This document shows, in pieces, positions 16,025 through 28,629 of a stretch of DNA of 64,000 nt; within the stretch, counting starts at the first letter, position 1, and the number at the start of each line of letters is the position of its first letter. Under the pieces are notes generated by a model. That model made no database searches. It saw only the letters and a list, made by a program, of their open reading frames with translations, and was not told where the DNA came from. The stretch is from Coffea arabica (taxonomy: Eukaryota; Streptophyta; Magnoliopsida; Gentianales; Rubiaceae): NCBI RefSeq assembly GCF_036785885.1, contig NC_092320.1, forward strand, positions 17,795,557 through 17,859,556, in the 5' to 3' direction. A program made the position numbers and the translations under genes.

Positions 16025-18720
16025 ATAAATCAAATTTTCAATGCTGTCATCCAAAAAATGGCGTAACAAGAGAGTACACTTCCTGGGAATTCGAAACCTC
16101 ACCCTCAACGGCTTCGAATTGTGAAGTCAAGGAAAAGAAAAGATTCAGCTCCAACTAGTGAAAAGAATTACGAGCGGCCCCTGCCATTCTTCTTAATTCT
16201 ATTCCTAGGAACAGAGTCATAAACAAGAAAGGAAAATGCTTTAACAATCAATGAAATGGGCACCAAAGGATCTAGTTCCTGGTCTGTACTACCGAGTCTA
16301 GAAAAGTTTATGACATCGGTTCTAATTGTCCTTTAAGCCGGGACTAGGAACGGTTGTCACAGTTTCCGGGTAAATCTTTTGACTAAAGATAGTAATGTGT
16401 TTGGATTGCTTGCTGTTGCAATTGGTTTTAACTCCACTGGACAGTTACTCATTGTACTCTTACTGTCTTTGTAGTGGTAACTTGATTCATTCGGGATGAC
16501 AAATTTCACCAAAGCATGCAAAGATCCTGTTTATAGTCCAACTCCTCAATCACTTTGTTTTGAGGAATAAAATGGCATCTTCTTTTGATTGCAGATGTTC
16601 CTCCTTTCTCTGATTCCCATGTTACCTCCTCTACATCCCTCTTGTTGCTGTTATGTCCATTGACTCGCAATCAAGCTCTATAAGCATGCATGCTCAGGAG
16701 TTGGGCCCTATCTAGTTCATAAACCAACAATTTTTGTTGTATACCCTCGGACATAGTAAGTGTGTAGCCAAAGAAAAGGGAAGATAATTATCATCATCAA
16801 CTACTATAAACTACTCTGTACATCTTTTTTATGCATGGTTCGGCAGCACAAATACGATTCTCCCTTGAGTTTTTATATTTTATACTATCTCCTTGTTTTC
16901 CCATTATTATTTTCTTCAATTGGCTAGTTCTGCATGACAAACTTGAATAAACAGGAGCATGACCAGCTTGTCCTCTTTCCCTCTTTTTCCACCCTTCCAC
17001 TCAACTTCTGTGCTCAATTAATTTGCCAACAAAGAAATTTGGTGTTTGGTTTTTTTTTATTTTTTATTAAGCATTAGCCTAATCATGATTAAGTACAAGA
17101 CCTTGCAGTGTGCACTTTCTATCCTCCTAAATTGCAAAGCATCCAGCTCTCTACCCCTCTCCCTCTGGGGAGGGAGTCCTAATTGTTTTGTTTTTATGGG
17201 AAGAGTCCTGGTTTTTTGTTCATTGTCAAAGCCCAACTGTGAGTGGAATTAATATAGGCAAGTAAGATAGTTCAATCCAATTAAAGTTGATTATAACTTT
17301 ATGAGCCCTACAATATAAGATTGAGCAGTTGTTTTTTCCATGGGTTCTATAAGACCATCTATGCGCCCCCCCCCCTCCTCCTCCTCCCTCCCTCAATCGA
17401 GTTGATCATGAATGATTTATTCCTAGCAATAAAAATTGTTTGTAGATGTCACTCGATGGCTTCCTCTATATTGTTAATTCGATGATTACAAGAAGTACGA
17501 ACTTTTCAATCTTGCGTCAAGCTGTTGAGAGTGGGAAAGGATGTGAAGAGAGATTGGGAGGGAAAAAAATAAAAAAAGGCAAGACTTGCTGTTTGCAAGA
17601 TTCCGGTCTCCAATTTTTTTTTTTTGAATAATAGTAGTAGTAGTATAGAAATAGTAGTTCATCCGTCAAATTTCTATGTAATTTCTTCTCCTCAAGGTCA
17701 GCATGGCAGTTGAAAGACTAACCTTTTTTTGTTCAGTAGTCAAATCTTTTACGTCACGAACAAAGATATGAGAAGGCGTCAAAGTAAACTCCGTCATTTT
17801 TATTAATATATATATGTCTCTCATGTAAACTGAAATGAAAGGTTTGTACTTCTAATTTCTTCGATTCCCCACTAGCCACTTGACTATTTATTAGCTCCTC
17901 AGAATACAACATGAAGAGGGGGTAGAGAGGGGGGGGGGGTGCCACATCTGGCTCTAGATGGTTTAGAAATTTATTATAGTGGTGGGCACCATTTGGTTGA
18001 TCAGACCCATGTCTTGTGGGTCAGTAATTTTCTGACGCTTAACCGTCTCGCATATCAGTAGGTACTCAACTATCGGATACCTATTGAAAGAGGATTGAGT
18101 CAATGGGTATCCGCTCCAATCCAATCATCATTTAACTTTTTTAAAAAAATAATTTATACTGATTTAATTTTATATTTTATATATTCATCTAAAACTCAAC
18201 AACGATTTTTTTTGCCTCAAAGAAAGTCTCCTGCCCAAAAACAAACATGCAAAGAGAATATTAAAAAAGAAAAAAATAAAGAATTCAAAATCAATGAAAA
18301 TTTGAAATAAGTAGTACCTTTTTTTTAAATAGATATATGTCACATCAATAGAACTCTTTCCTAAAAATAGAAGATAATGACTCCTACAAATAAATTTTGT
18401 AAACAAATTATAGTCTCTCATATTTGTAGTGCAAATTGTTCAATAAAATTACTTAGTTAGCTCTAAAAATATTATTTTTTAGTACGTGTGTAACAATAAA
18501 ATAAAATAAATAATATGTGTATGTGTGTGTGTGTGTGGAGCGGGTCAAGTATCCGTGAGTTTTAAATCTTGTAATCCTAACTCGGCCGTCCAACATATAA
18601 GCGGGTACTTGACTCTCTTTTGATCCGAGCAAATAATATGAATTGGGTACCATATTTTTCGGATCGAATCGAATCAAATGTGACGGATTCTCGAATCAAC
18701 AAGTATTTTTGCCTATTCCT
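16025..18720. other. Non-genic stretch with simple repeats
   Basis: No gene recognised. Contents: a C-rich microsatellite with CTC/CCT units at about 17364-17395; a GTA trinucleotide run near 17632-17645; a G run at 17930-17938; a (TG)n run near 18519-18537. The segments near 17985-18125 and 18540-18710 carry GCGGGTAC, GGGTATCCG and GGATCGAATCGAATC words of the kind found in hAT-derived elements, but no paired termini were found. Confidence 0.35.
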
Positions 18721-21700
18721 AATTTAATACGATACAAGGGAAGAAGAATGTTAGGCATACATACATATTTTTGGAGCTCAAAAAATAAAAGAAAAAAAGA
18801 AAGAAAAGTTTTAAATTAAATAATTGGTACATTGGTAATACCGTGCCAATCAAGTTTTGTTCCCTTCAAGACGCTCTTCCTCAACCATGCAACTCACAAT
18901 AATAGTTCTTGAGGCCCCATGACACAAGACCCCAGCGTTCATCAGCAATGATCGTACGAGAAGGGCGTAGAACTTCCAGTCTTTGGAGTGTTGGACACAT
19001 TTCTCCTGCGATCTGTCCTTTCACACATTTTCTTCCGAGCCCAGAACACTAAAAATCTCTATTCTCTACTCTGTGGATTGATTTTTATTTGTCCATTGAA
19101 CCCAATTAATACGCTTCCATGGAGGTGGGGTAATTATTTTGTTCCACAAATTCCACCTCCACCGGCACTTGTGGGACAACAACAATATTATTCGGTCGAT
19201 TTCACCTGTTTTCCACCACTCACTTCTAGATTACTTTGTTCAAATGCAGCTGAGAGCTTCAATCACAACATTCAACTTGTCAAAGAAACAAAAGCACAAC
19301 TGTTTTAAGCAGGCAGCCGTACGTTTTACTTTATAAGGTTCTATCTAATCAAAAGTACTAATGTTTCACTTTGCCAATGATTTCGTGTTTCATTTTTGAC
19401 ATAATCTTCTGTTAAAAAGTAGCTAACTTGGAAGGTAATTAGTCGAATTTCTTTTGTATTATAAAAATAAACGTAAGCAGTCACTATCTAAACACAAGTT
19501 CCTAGAGGTTCACCTTTTTCTTTTTTCATTTTCTTGTTCAAAGAATAAAATGGAGGGAAGAGATACAGAAAACGAAACTCCATAACCTATTTATGGCAAC
19601 TTAACTCTGTTTGGATAGAACTGTTTTTTCTTTTCTAATTTTAAATATTTTTTAATTAGGTTTTCCCAATTACTTTCGTTTCGCATACATGTTTATCTAG
19701 AAAAGTATTACACTAATTTGATATGAAAATTAGCCCGTGCAGAATCATCGCGTCAAGGTCTAGGGTTTTCCAAGATACATGAAAATGAAGATTAATTTCC
19801 TCGTATTTGCATCATCATAAAAAAAAAAATAAGGGTTTCAAGTTATGATTTTTCTCGGTCCATACCACCTAGCAATTCGTCGCTAAAAATTTCTTTGTAG
19901 TGATCTCCTGCACACGACTATCCAAGGGCATTTTTACATCTTTTTTCGAAAAATTTGTAGTGATCATTTATAAGTTCGATAGGTGAAATGATACGTATAA
20001 ATTCAGTAGACAACATATGACTTTAAAAAAAAAACAAAATTGGTAAACAAAGATATTTTGGGAATTTTCGAAAAACACTTTTTGGGTGGTGTTACATCCA
20101 CATCAATCTAGCGCAACAACTTCCATTAAAGTTTGTCGAGGCAAATTGACAGTCAATAAGACGTTATAAACTTACATGCATGTTCAATAGCTGAATTGAT
20201 ACGAAAAACAAAATTAGTGGAAATGAGGATTTCAGAATAAGTTGATGACTACAAAAACACCTTCCCTTTTTGATATAATCATCTGAACAACGTAATCTGG
20301 AACTAAACAGTTCCTAATGCACATGCAAAAACTCCCTCAATTGTTGCTCCTCTTGCTTTTTGAGCCAATAATCAGAAGCTATTTGTACATCTTATGTCAG
20401 TTCTTTGAAGTGTCCAAAACATTATCAGGAAAAAGGCCGTAAAGGGTAAAGGTATTCAGTGCAAAATTTCACAGAAACTACATAGATATGAAAAATCATA
20501 TCACAAGATTGAAGATTCCATCAATGCTCATCATAATGAGCTCCTTCCTTTTTCTTGTCATTTCATTTGGTAAGAAGCAAAAGTTTCTTGGACGTGTACG
20601 CTTTGTCGACAATTCTCCTTCTCTATCTCAAGTTTTCCACTGACTCCAACACACAATCGTGGCGCACGTTCTAGTGAAAATGAGGAAATTGTGGTGCACG
20701 TTTGCATGCCGATGGGATAGATCACATTAAAGAAAAAAAAAAGCCTGTGAGCAAGAAAAGATTAGCCAATACCAAATGCAAGTTTAATCATCTTAACAAG
20801 CTCACTAACTTGTTACATATTGAATTATTAAAAATTTCACCTGCTCTATTAGGTTTCATTTTTTTCGATCGAGTTTTATTAAAGTTTGGGGACAAAAAAT
20901 TAACCAGCCAATATTGTGAAAGCATACTTTAATATACTACCAATTACGCTTTCTTCTTGTTGCATATATGTTTCAAATTTACTAGGCATAAAGATTATGG
21001 AAATAGCAGGTAACTCAATAGTAGATTTCTCCAAATATGTATTTTTAATAACAACAATAACTAGCCGTCAAGAATTACTTGGACCTATGGCGCTAACCAT
21101 AAATAGGAATCTTGCCTTCGAAAATTTGAATGACCTTTTGTTTTCTAAAAAATGTTACAATGAGAAAATGCATAATGCTTCATATAATAGCTAATGATGT
21201 TAACATGACACTCCACTTTTAGTTAACACGTTGCGTCGCTTTACACATTTTTGTACAAAAACTCCAAACGAGATAGAGAAATAGAGCACCGTTAACAATT
21301 GTTGGTGTGACAAAGATATTTGCTTCTGCCATCTTTATTCTTCTTTTACTTTTTCTTTTTCATCTGTCACTTGTTAGTTCCCACGTTCATATCCTATCAA
21401 TTGATCCAAGATTCTATTTCTATGTGGGTATTTTCTTTTCTCTTTTCCACTGTATATTTAAAAAGAAAAAAGAAAAAAGCAAAAGCGTATCATGTTCAAA
21501 CTAAATTAATGCTCATAAATGAGGAGGAAACCCTTTGGTATAAATTAAAGTGAGATAAACTTTTTTGACCTTCTCAATCCAATTATAATAAATGAAACAT
21601 AAGAGATGGGAACCTACTTAAACAAAAGTTTTGAAATATTTGCCCATAAGATTATAGACCGTTTGAATCTTACTGAGTGCCCTACTCCGATTTTGCTGGG

Positions 21701-21827
21701 TAAAAGTCAATTTTCGCAGCCGAATTTCACTGTTTCTACTATTTACTGGCCACTTTTCTATTACGTACGAAGATTTTGCTGCAGGCAAATTTCAATGTTT
21801 CAGCATTCTATATTTTGGCAGCTTATA
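18721..21827. other. Non-genic stretch, nothing recognised
   Basis: AT-rich, with no open frame that resembles a known protein and no splice-linked set of frames. The open frames here are all short and of biased composition. A fragment near 19610-19720 opens CTCTGTTTGGATAGAA and may be a MITE piece. Confidence 0.35.
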
Positions 21828-22240
21828 CATATTTTCCCCGCCACCTCTTGAAAAGAAATCCACTGTTTTTGTCTGACTTTAGGCTCTTTTTATTTCTCTC
21901 TATTTTCTTTCGTTTTTGGTACGCAGTCTATCATTAATATATTGTTGAAACAATTTCTATGGTTTCTACGATAAACTAGAATAAAGTTTTAGACAAACAT
22001 CTAAAAAATTCACCCTCCAAAAAGAATCTCAATTATGCATATTCCGCCCGCCAACTCTTGAAAAGAAATCCACCGTTTTTGTCTGACTTTAGGCTCTTTT
22101 TATTTCTCTCTATTTTCTTTCGTTTTTGGTACGCAGTCTATCATTGATATATTGTTGAAACAATTTCTATGGTTTCTACAGTAAATTAGAATAAAGTTTT
22201 AGACAAACACCCAAAAAATTCACCATCCAAATAGAACCAA
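21828..22240. repeat. 210-bp tandem duplication
   Basis: The segment containing CTTGAAAAGAAATCCAC occurs at 21847 and again at 22057, a 210-bp offset. Long stretches between are near identical, including GGTACGCAGTCTATCATT and GAATAAAGTTTTAGACAAAC. Two copies only. No coding content is seen. Confidence 0.85.
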
Positions 22241-24414
22241 TTTTCAGAAGATTAATTGCGTGAGAACCTCAATTTTATCTGTTTAAACCTTTTAAGGTCA
22301 AATTTTGAAGGTTACATCCCATCCTCTTGGTTGGCAAACCCGGTTTAGCTTGATAATATCTAATTAGAGACCAAATCCTACATTTTCTCCTCCTTTTAGG
22401 CCAACTTTTTTTTTTTTTTTTGACACATTTTCTCATATTAATCAATATGAGAAACACAAAGCAGGAAACTTCTTAGGGTTAGCAGTGAAAGAAAGACTTT
22501 CGTTTCTTTATGAGTATTCATATCTGAGTCCACTGTAAGAGTAGGCACCAGCCTCATCGTGGTTATTATTTGACATCTCACGCTAGATTTAATTCAGTTG
22601 CAGTATTCCTCCTCTTTTTTTACCCTCCGACAAGCATTAGTTGATTTAGTACCAACCCCTTTAAATAAATAATGAGACTACAACCTAAATTCACCTTCAC
22701 ACCCTTAGCTTGTCGTGAAAAGATCTCGCAATAATCTCTGGTGTTATTTAGTGTCTACCACTCTCCTTGATTGCAAAACTCAATCAAAACTCCATTAGGA
22801 AAAGTGGCCTTCAACAAATTATCCATGCACTCACAGATATTTAAAATCTTGGCAAGAAAGTCCCCCTCCCCCCATAGATTGTTGGCAAGAAAGTCCCTTT
22901 CTATCATGTAGAAGTGATCAGAAATCACAAAAGCCTGTTACTTTCAAGCGAATGGATCATAACCACTGCATACATTTCTACCTGCGTGAGTGAGACACGG
23001 GCAAATTTAGTCCTTCCCCAAGCTTGCCTCCTCCCCTCCCATCACATAACATGCCTTTGGAGATTGAAGTGCATAATTATTAGGCGTATTTGCTAAAAGA
23101 TCTCCTGCATTGGGACCTATATATGGTTATACTGATGAAATGTTTGCATAGTAATTTGAACTTCCAAAAAAATAACCAAGTTTTGATGAACCATGCAAGG
23201 GTATCTGCTAAATACTTTTGTTTGATATTTATGATCCTTATTTTCGAACTTGGATTAAGTAAAAGAATGATATGAACCGTGGAACAGAGAAAGCACTGAC
23301 TCGTAAACTCATCTGATTTGAACAAACGAACATGTCATTCGGCAGATATTTATAATTGAAATTCGTTGCATACGTGAGTTTGAAATTTTTTTGGTGTAAC
23401 TGGGAGGAACCTACGGCTTAACATATTGTCATTCCCCGAAAGATTTGATTTGTGTTTCAGCAAAACGAAAATCAGATTTGGTGGTTTAAATTCCTCACGG
23501 TGTCCAAGTTTAATTGTCACAGTGCGCTTCTTTTTTTTTTTTTTTTCATTTTGGCACGTCTCAAAATGTTTGTTATTTTTTAACGAAATTATTTACTATC
23601 GTTAATCTCTTTTTTATATATATATTATTCTTCGTTTTAATCACATGCATGTCCTACTCAAACTCAAACTGAAATTATGAGTGCCCCAAAACACTCATTT
23701 AAGGCAATTAAATTACGTATAACTTATCATGTGAATAAATGCACCCATATATATATATTGTCCCCATACAACTAGATACTTTTTAGAATTAACTTCATCA
23801 TTACCAAAAAAATTAACATCCAAACCTATCTTAACGACTACCCCAACCAAATTAACCCTTCTTAAAAAGTTGAATTTTCAAACAAATTAAAAAGCGACCA
23901 AAAATAGTTTGAAATGATAACCGACACTACAGTACTATATACGAACGCATAAGTTTCTCCTATTTCACATTGCTTTTACCTTTTATAAATTGTATGCTTT
24001 TGAACGGTAGTGGGGAAATTCCCGTTGAAGTTTGTCTTTCTGTTGAATTTTATGTCATGACAAGTCTTACGAGGAAATGTAGTGCAGAAAGTTTATTCGA
24101 CTATTCTTCCGCTGGAGTTCTTTTTTTTTTTTTTTTTTTTTTGAGTGTCTGCAACGGTGATGTAGGTAATAACATCAGGAATTTAGGATCAATGCCTTTA
24201 TTCACTTCCTTATTCGATTTCTTTAGAAAACATGCATGATGGAACAGCTGAAGCAACTTTATTCTGATTCCCTTATTCGTGGAATTGCAATGGACACATT
24301 TGAAGTGGATAATAATGCAATACACTGGTGTGCAAAAAAGTTAATTTGATTATGGGTATGTAAAATTGGTTTACAAGTTAGACCATAAATCAATAAATCT
24401 ACCTAAGTATTCCC
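22241..24414. other. Non-genic stretch
   Basis: No gene supported. It has several poly-T tracts (22407-22421, 23532-23545, 24120-24142), (TA)n patches near 23617 and 23750, and otherwise unique-looking AT-rich DNA. Confidence 0.35.
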
Positions 24415-24429
24415 TTAATTAAAAAAGTA

Positions 24430-24608
24430 TTTTTTTTTTTTTTATCAACACAGGGGTGTCCAGGTCAAGACCCAGAGGCGGCCCGACTAATCCCCTGCGC
24501 CTGGAGTACAGCGCTATCCCAACCGCACCCAAGCGTTAAGTGAGGTTCGACCCCACGACCTGCTAGTGCCGAAAGCAGCCACAGACCGCGTGATCTAGCC
24601 CCGGGGGC
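24430..24608 (-). mobile_element. tRNA-derived SINE with perfect 15-bp target duplication
   Basis: A GC-richer 179-bp block is flanked by identical 15-bp direct repeats TTAATTAAAAAAGTA at 24415-24429 and 24609-24623. It starts on the + strand with a T run (the poly-A tail of a - strand copy). On the - strand it carries a B-box-like GGGTCGAACCTC about 70 bp from the 5' end. The combination of pol III box, A tail and target duplication identifies a SINE. The sharp composition difference from its surroundings supports a recent insertion. Confidence 0.88.
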
Positions 24609-24623
24609 TTAATTAAAAAAGTA

Positions 24624-26269
24624 CGTACTAGTACTTTTTTGGTTCTTCTTGCAAAATATCAGCTAAGGATACTGGTTAACTTCCGTTGTGGATTGTTATA
24701 CGTACGTTATTGATCTCTTTTGTTGTCTTGTCAAACTAGAAAGAAAGCAATGCTCATACGGTGTCATCTCCAGTCTTTTTCATTACTACTTTAAATATAC
24801 TGATGATGGCTTTCTAATTTCGGAATTTTGTTACCGAATCTTTCTAAAAAAGGTAAGGTTAATTAGGAAAAATATATGAATATAAGAGAGGATAAATTAA
24901 ATAAAATTTAAGTATATTAACGGGTGTCCAAGAAGCATTCGTTAGAATAACCCAACAAATATTTGGTCACGCACAGTAACTGCTGACACTTAAACTGATG
25001 GAAGTTGATGGAAAATTGAAACCAACAAGTGAAACTTTTGCTACGTCAATGACCATCTCAAGCATAACTGCTTATCATTTTTTTTTCCCGTCAAACAAAT
25101 GTTAATGATTTTTTTATTCAAACGAACCAAAATGCATTCCATTTTTTTTCCCGTCAAACAAATGTCAATGATTTTTTATTCAAACGAATCAAAACCTTGG
25201 TCCTGGCGGCACCCATGGATTTATTTTAGTTCTGACCATGAATAGTATATTAGAAAATCTTATACTAACTAACGCATGATTTAAGCGATAAAATCAAATT
25301 AATGAGTAATCCACCTCCTTGATTTTAGAATTTTCATGTTTATATTTATCGCGTAATAATATGATGATTTAGAGTTGTTTTTTTGTAAGTGAACTCTAGT
25401 ATATTTTTTGCAGGTTTACTTCCTAATTTAACTTGCTATTTAGTTATAAAGCAACGAACATTTCAACGTGCCTTTTCTTTTCACTGGAACTTTTCTGCTT
25501 GAATTTCAATTTTAATGTGTTATTGAATCATGAAATTCTCACGTTCCCCGCAGGAAGGGAACTCACTAGAGCTGCAGGAAAGCGAGTCTTCATCGGGCAA
25601 TTGCCACTACTTATGGACCCAAACTTGGGTGATCTATCCATGACTAGGATGAAACTTGGGTAAAACTAAATGGAGATCTGAACCCACTGATATTGTAGAA
25701 TCAGCGGATGAGTTGTGGTTAGAAGTAACAGTTGATTGGACATCTAAGGGCATTGTTTCGGTGCAAGCAGCGAGAGCAGTACCAAATTAAGGCAAACTTT
25801 GAATAGTAGATATGATATCAAAATAATAGGATTCAAGATTGGTCAGTGAGGCGACGGGGGATAAGCTTCATTTTCGAGAGTGAAATAGCCCGGATTACAA
25901 GCCAAGGTTACTCTTAGTGTATAGATATTTACGTTTTTGTGCAATATAAAAAAGAAGAAGTTTTTTCTAAAAAATTTTTTCAAGAAGGCGGGAAGCTCAA
26001 GTACAAAAATCAAATACTCTAAAAATTCAATTTTCAGAAGCAGCATATTTAAAATTCTAAATTCTAAGGACGGCTGTGGGGCTTGGCTTTAGATTGACGA
26101 AGAATTCCAAACTTGAGCATAGAAAATTGTTTACCAGCAGACACGTTAAGATGATTCCCTATCCTTCTTGCTCCCACTTATAATAATCTGAGTCTTGCTT
26201 AGATTATTGAGCTTTTATTTTCTTTCTTTTAACGCGTACCACTAATAGGTTCATAGGAGCAAGGAGTAT
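24624..26269. other. Non-genic stretch with a short tandem duplication
   Basis: A 60-bp-class direct duplication of TTTTTTCCCGTCAAACAAAT plus the following AAACGAA words occurs at about 25080 and 25142. The interval 25550-25660 has an open frame with GKRVFIGQLPLL, which I do not recognise as any family. No gene is called. Confidence 0.35.
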
Positions 26270-26444
26270 GTTTGGATAGAGGCTTATTAGTAACTTTTTT
26301 TTTTTTATTACATCGCAAAACATATGTTTCAATAATTTTTTTATTTTCTTAATTACTCTTTTATCTCACATACATCACAGCAAAAAATGTACTACAATAA
26401 TTTTTTTTTTCCAAAATATCATTCCAAATAATCTCCTATCCAAA
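26270..26444 (-). mobile_element. MITE, copy 1 (reverse orientation)
   Basis: The left end reads TGTTTGGATAGAGGC and the right end CTCCTATCCAAA, its inverse. The reverse complement aligns along its whole length with the copy at 26674-26835, sharing GATGTATGTGAGATAAAA and the terminal GATTATTTGGAAT-type block. It is non-coding. No clear target duplication was seen. Confidence 0.65.
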
Positions 26445-26673
26445 TTAGATAAATGGCACATAACATGTATCAAAACTTAAAATTCTCTTTGTGTATTTAA
26501 GCTGACTAGTTAAAAAGAAAAGGCTTTAAACTTACAGTTTAAGAAAATTAATTCTTCTTTTAAACCATTATAATTTGATTCTAATCTCCAATAGTAAAAC
26601 TAAACTTGTTTAAGATAAGAGAATGTGCAATTAATCATATATATGCGTCGAACAACTTATCAGAAACAACAGT

Positions 26674-26835
26674 GTGTTTGGATTGTAAATTATTTGAAAT
26701 ATTTTTACTGTAGCACTTTTTGTGATATGATGTATGTGAGATAAAAAAGTAATTAGGAAGATAAAAAAATGTATTGAAAATTATAATGGTGATGTAAGTA
26801 AATATATTTAGATAAATAATCTCCTGTTCAAACAC
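26674..26835 (+). mobile_element. MITE, copy 2
   Basis: It runs from GTGTTTGGATTGTAAATT to the inverted CAAACAC. Inside it has the ACTGTAGCACTTTTTGTGAT and TGATGTATGTGAGATAAAA blocks typical of a small plant MITE family. It belongs to the same family as 26270-26444 but lies in the opposite direction about 230 bp away. Confidence 0.68.
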
Positions 26836-27429
26836 ATCAGGATTAGTTATCATAAGTGTCCTAGTTTGACTTTCAAACTCTCTCTCCTTTTCCCCTTCTC
26901 TCTTGTAATATTTGGAGCCTTTCCTTGAACCAAAAAAACAAAGAAAAAATTGCATTCTACAAGATTTGGCATAGAATTTTGACAATGCCTAAATTTTGAG
27001 AAACGTGTTTAATTTGAGAGGCATTCGCACATGAAACTTGCATGCTCAATTGTACACACATCTGACCATAAAAATAGGTTATCAAAATCATCACCAAATG
27101 TGTAGTTTTACAACGCTATTTAATGATAAATTTTTTACCTTTGTCTCTGTTCCTAATATGAATATAAAATTCTTATGCTGAAGCTTCCTAAAAGTATAAT
27201 AACTTCACAAATAACATTAGGACAAAGGGGCAACGTAATTACTACGTAATCAAGATATTATTAACGAGTCTAATCAACAAGATACGTCTTAATTTTTGCC
27301 TTTTTGGCTTTTAGATTGATGATCAATCTGCGTTGTGCGATTCCCAAGAAATCCGCTAAAGTACTTATTAAAAAGTGGGCACAACCGCTAAAACTTTAAA
27401 ATTCTAATAAATGTCCGGTGGTGGGCACA

Positions 27430-27685
27430 TTTTTTTTTTTTCACTTGTCATCATTTACATCTATACCTACTCCTAGTCATAATCTAGTCTATACTAGGGG
27501 AGGGACTCGACAGGTCACGGAACCGATGGAGACTAAACCACCATCGGACCATACGGGTACACAGCACCTAAATGGATCTTAAGCAAAGTCACATTAAGTG
27601 ACAATTCTTTGATGGGAGCAAAGGTTGAACTCTTGATCTCCCACCCCACACTAAAGGTGGTGGCCAACTCCCTTTGGTACTTGTT
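27430..27685 (-). mobile_element. tRNA-derived SINE, - strand
   Basis: The T run at 27430-27441 is the tail. Read on the - strand, the 5' part has an A-box-like GTTGGCCACCACCTTTAGTG and a B-box-like GAGTTCAACC, then GGTCCGATGGTGGTTTAGTC, which is also found, with small changes, in the SINE at 31895-32144. Target duplications were not resolved, so the right limit is approximate. Confidence 0.65.
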
Positions 27686-28009
27686 AATATATTTAAAATT
27701 CACTAAATTTATCATGTGTGTGCACTAATAATTACTATTACACACTTCATTACATTTATACACTTTTTTTTATTTAATTTTATCTTTTTAAAAATTTAAT
27801 ACATGGAGCAGATTTTAACGAATGCCATTGCTAGATGGACCCAAAAGCTATTTGTTTTCCTTTTTATAACTATTTGTTCCCGTCTTCCGGACATTGAAAC
27901 CTTTAAAATGCATAATAAATTTTGCCCATGTTTTCTTTAGACTATTTATCAGAATTTTTTTCACAATTAAAACAAAATACAGCTTTGTCAACTTCAGGAC
28001 ATGGTAACA

Positions 28010-28215
28010 ATTTGCCCTACAGCTATTGGTGGTGCGAAAGATTAAAGGTTCGAAGTTTATCTCCCACAAAATTTATTACAATATATGACGGTCTTTATTA
28101 ATCAGTTTCGATGAAGTTTCTACTAACGTCGCATCGAGTCCCCTCCTAGCTGCGCGGCAACTTCATGTATACAAAATCTTTTAAGTAAAATTACAAAATG
28201 TTAAAAAAAAAAAAA
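28010..28215 (+). mobile_element. SINE-like element, + strand
   Basis: The 5' part has CTATTGGTGGTGCGAAAG followed by a B-box-like AAGGTTCGAAG at about 28045. The element ends in an A run at 28203-28215 some 160 bp later. The layout matches the SINEs at 27430 and 31895. The 5' limit and target duplication are not determined. It sits immediately upstream of the ACA gene promoter. Confidence 0.5.
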
Positions 28216-28244
28216 GTTTCCTTGTGTTCCGGCCCACTCCCCAA

Positions 28245-28629
28245 CTATATATGGCATGCTCTTTCAGAGACCAGCCAAGAAAGACATCCAAAGATAGGAG
28301 AAAACTTCCATCCCCAGCCTTCCAACTAGACCCCAAGAAACGCGTCTAGGGACACTAAAAAACCCCATCCCCAGCCTCCCTCCGTCACTGTATAGTAGTC
28401 TGTTTTGCTCGTACCTCTGCTCTTCAGTGACCAGCCCAAGAAAGACATCTAGTAGTAGACACAACAAAAAAACCTCCATCCCCAGCCGGACACTCCTCTC
28501 CGGTCCCCAACCGTTCTCCAATTTTCCCACTGGTGCAGGGGACTCCAATATTGAACATATCCTTCGAGTTTTCTCAATTTCTTTCCTTTTTTTTTTTATT
28601 GGGTTTATTACAACAAGTAAGGTGAAAAA
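28245..28629 (+). promoter_or_regulatory. ACA promoter TATA box and repeated 5' leader
   Basis: A TATA motif CTATATATGG lies at 28245-28254, about 380 bp before the ATG. The leader after it contains a duplicated phrase, GACCAGCCAAGAAAGACATC at 28268 and GACCAGCCCAAGAAAGACAT at about 28429. It also has three copies of CCATCCCCAGCC, at 28308, 28365 and 28476. The start of transcription is inferred to be near 28275. Confidence 0.45.

Noticed and set aside
17985..18710. GGGTAC/GGATCG-rich words as a complete hAT element
   Set aside because: No paired inverted ends or 8-bp duplication found, unlike 58669-59575.
25433..25663. 76-aa frame with GKRVFIGQLPLL
   Set aside because: Faint resemblance to an RNA-binding motif only; no neighbouring exons and no support.
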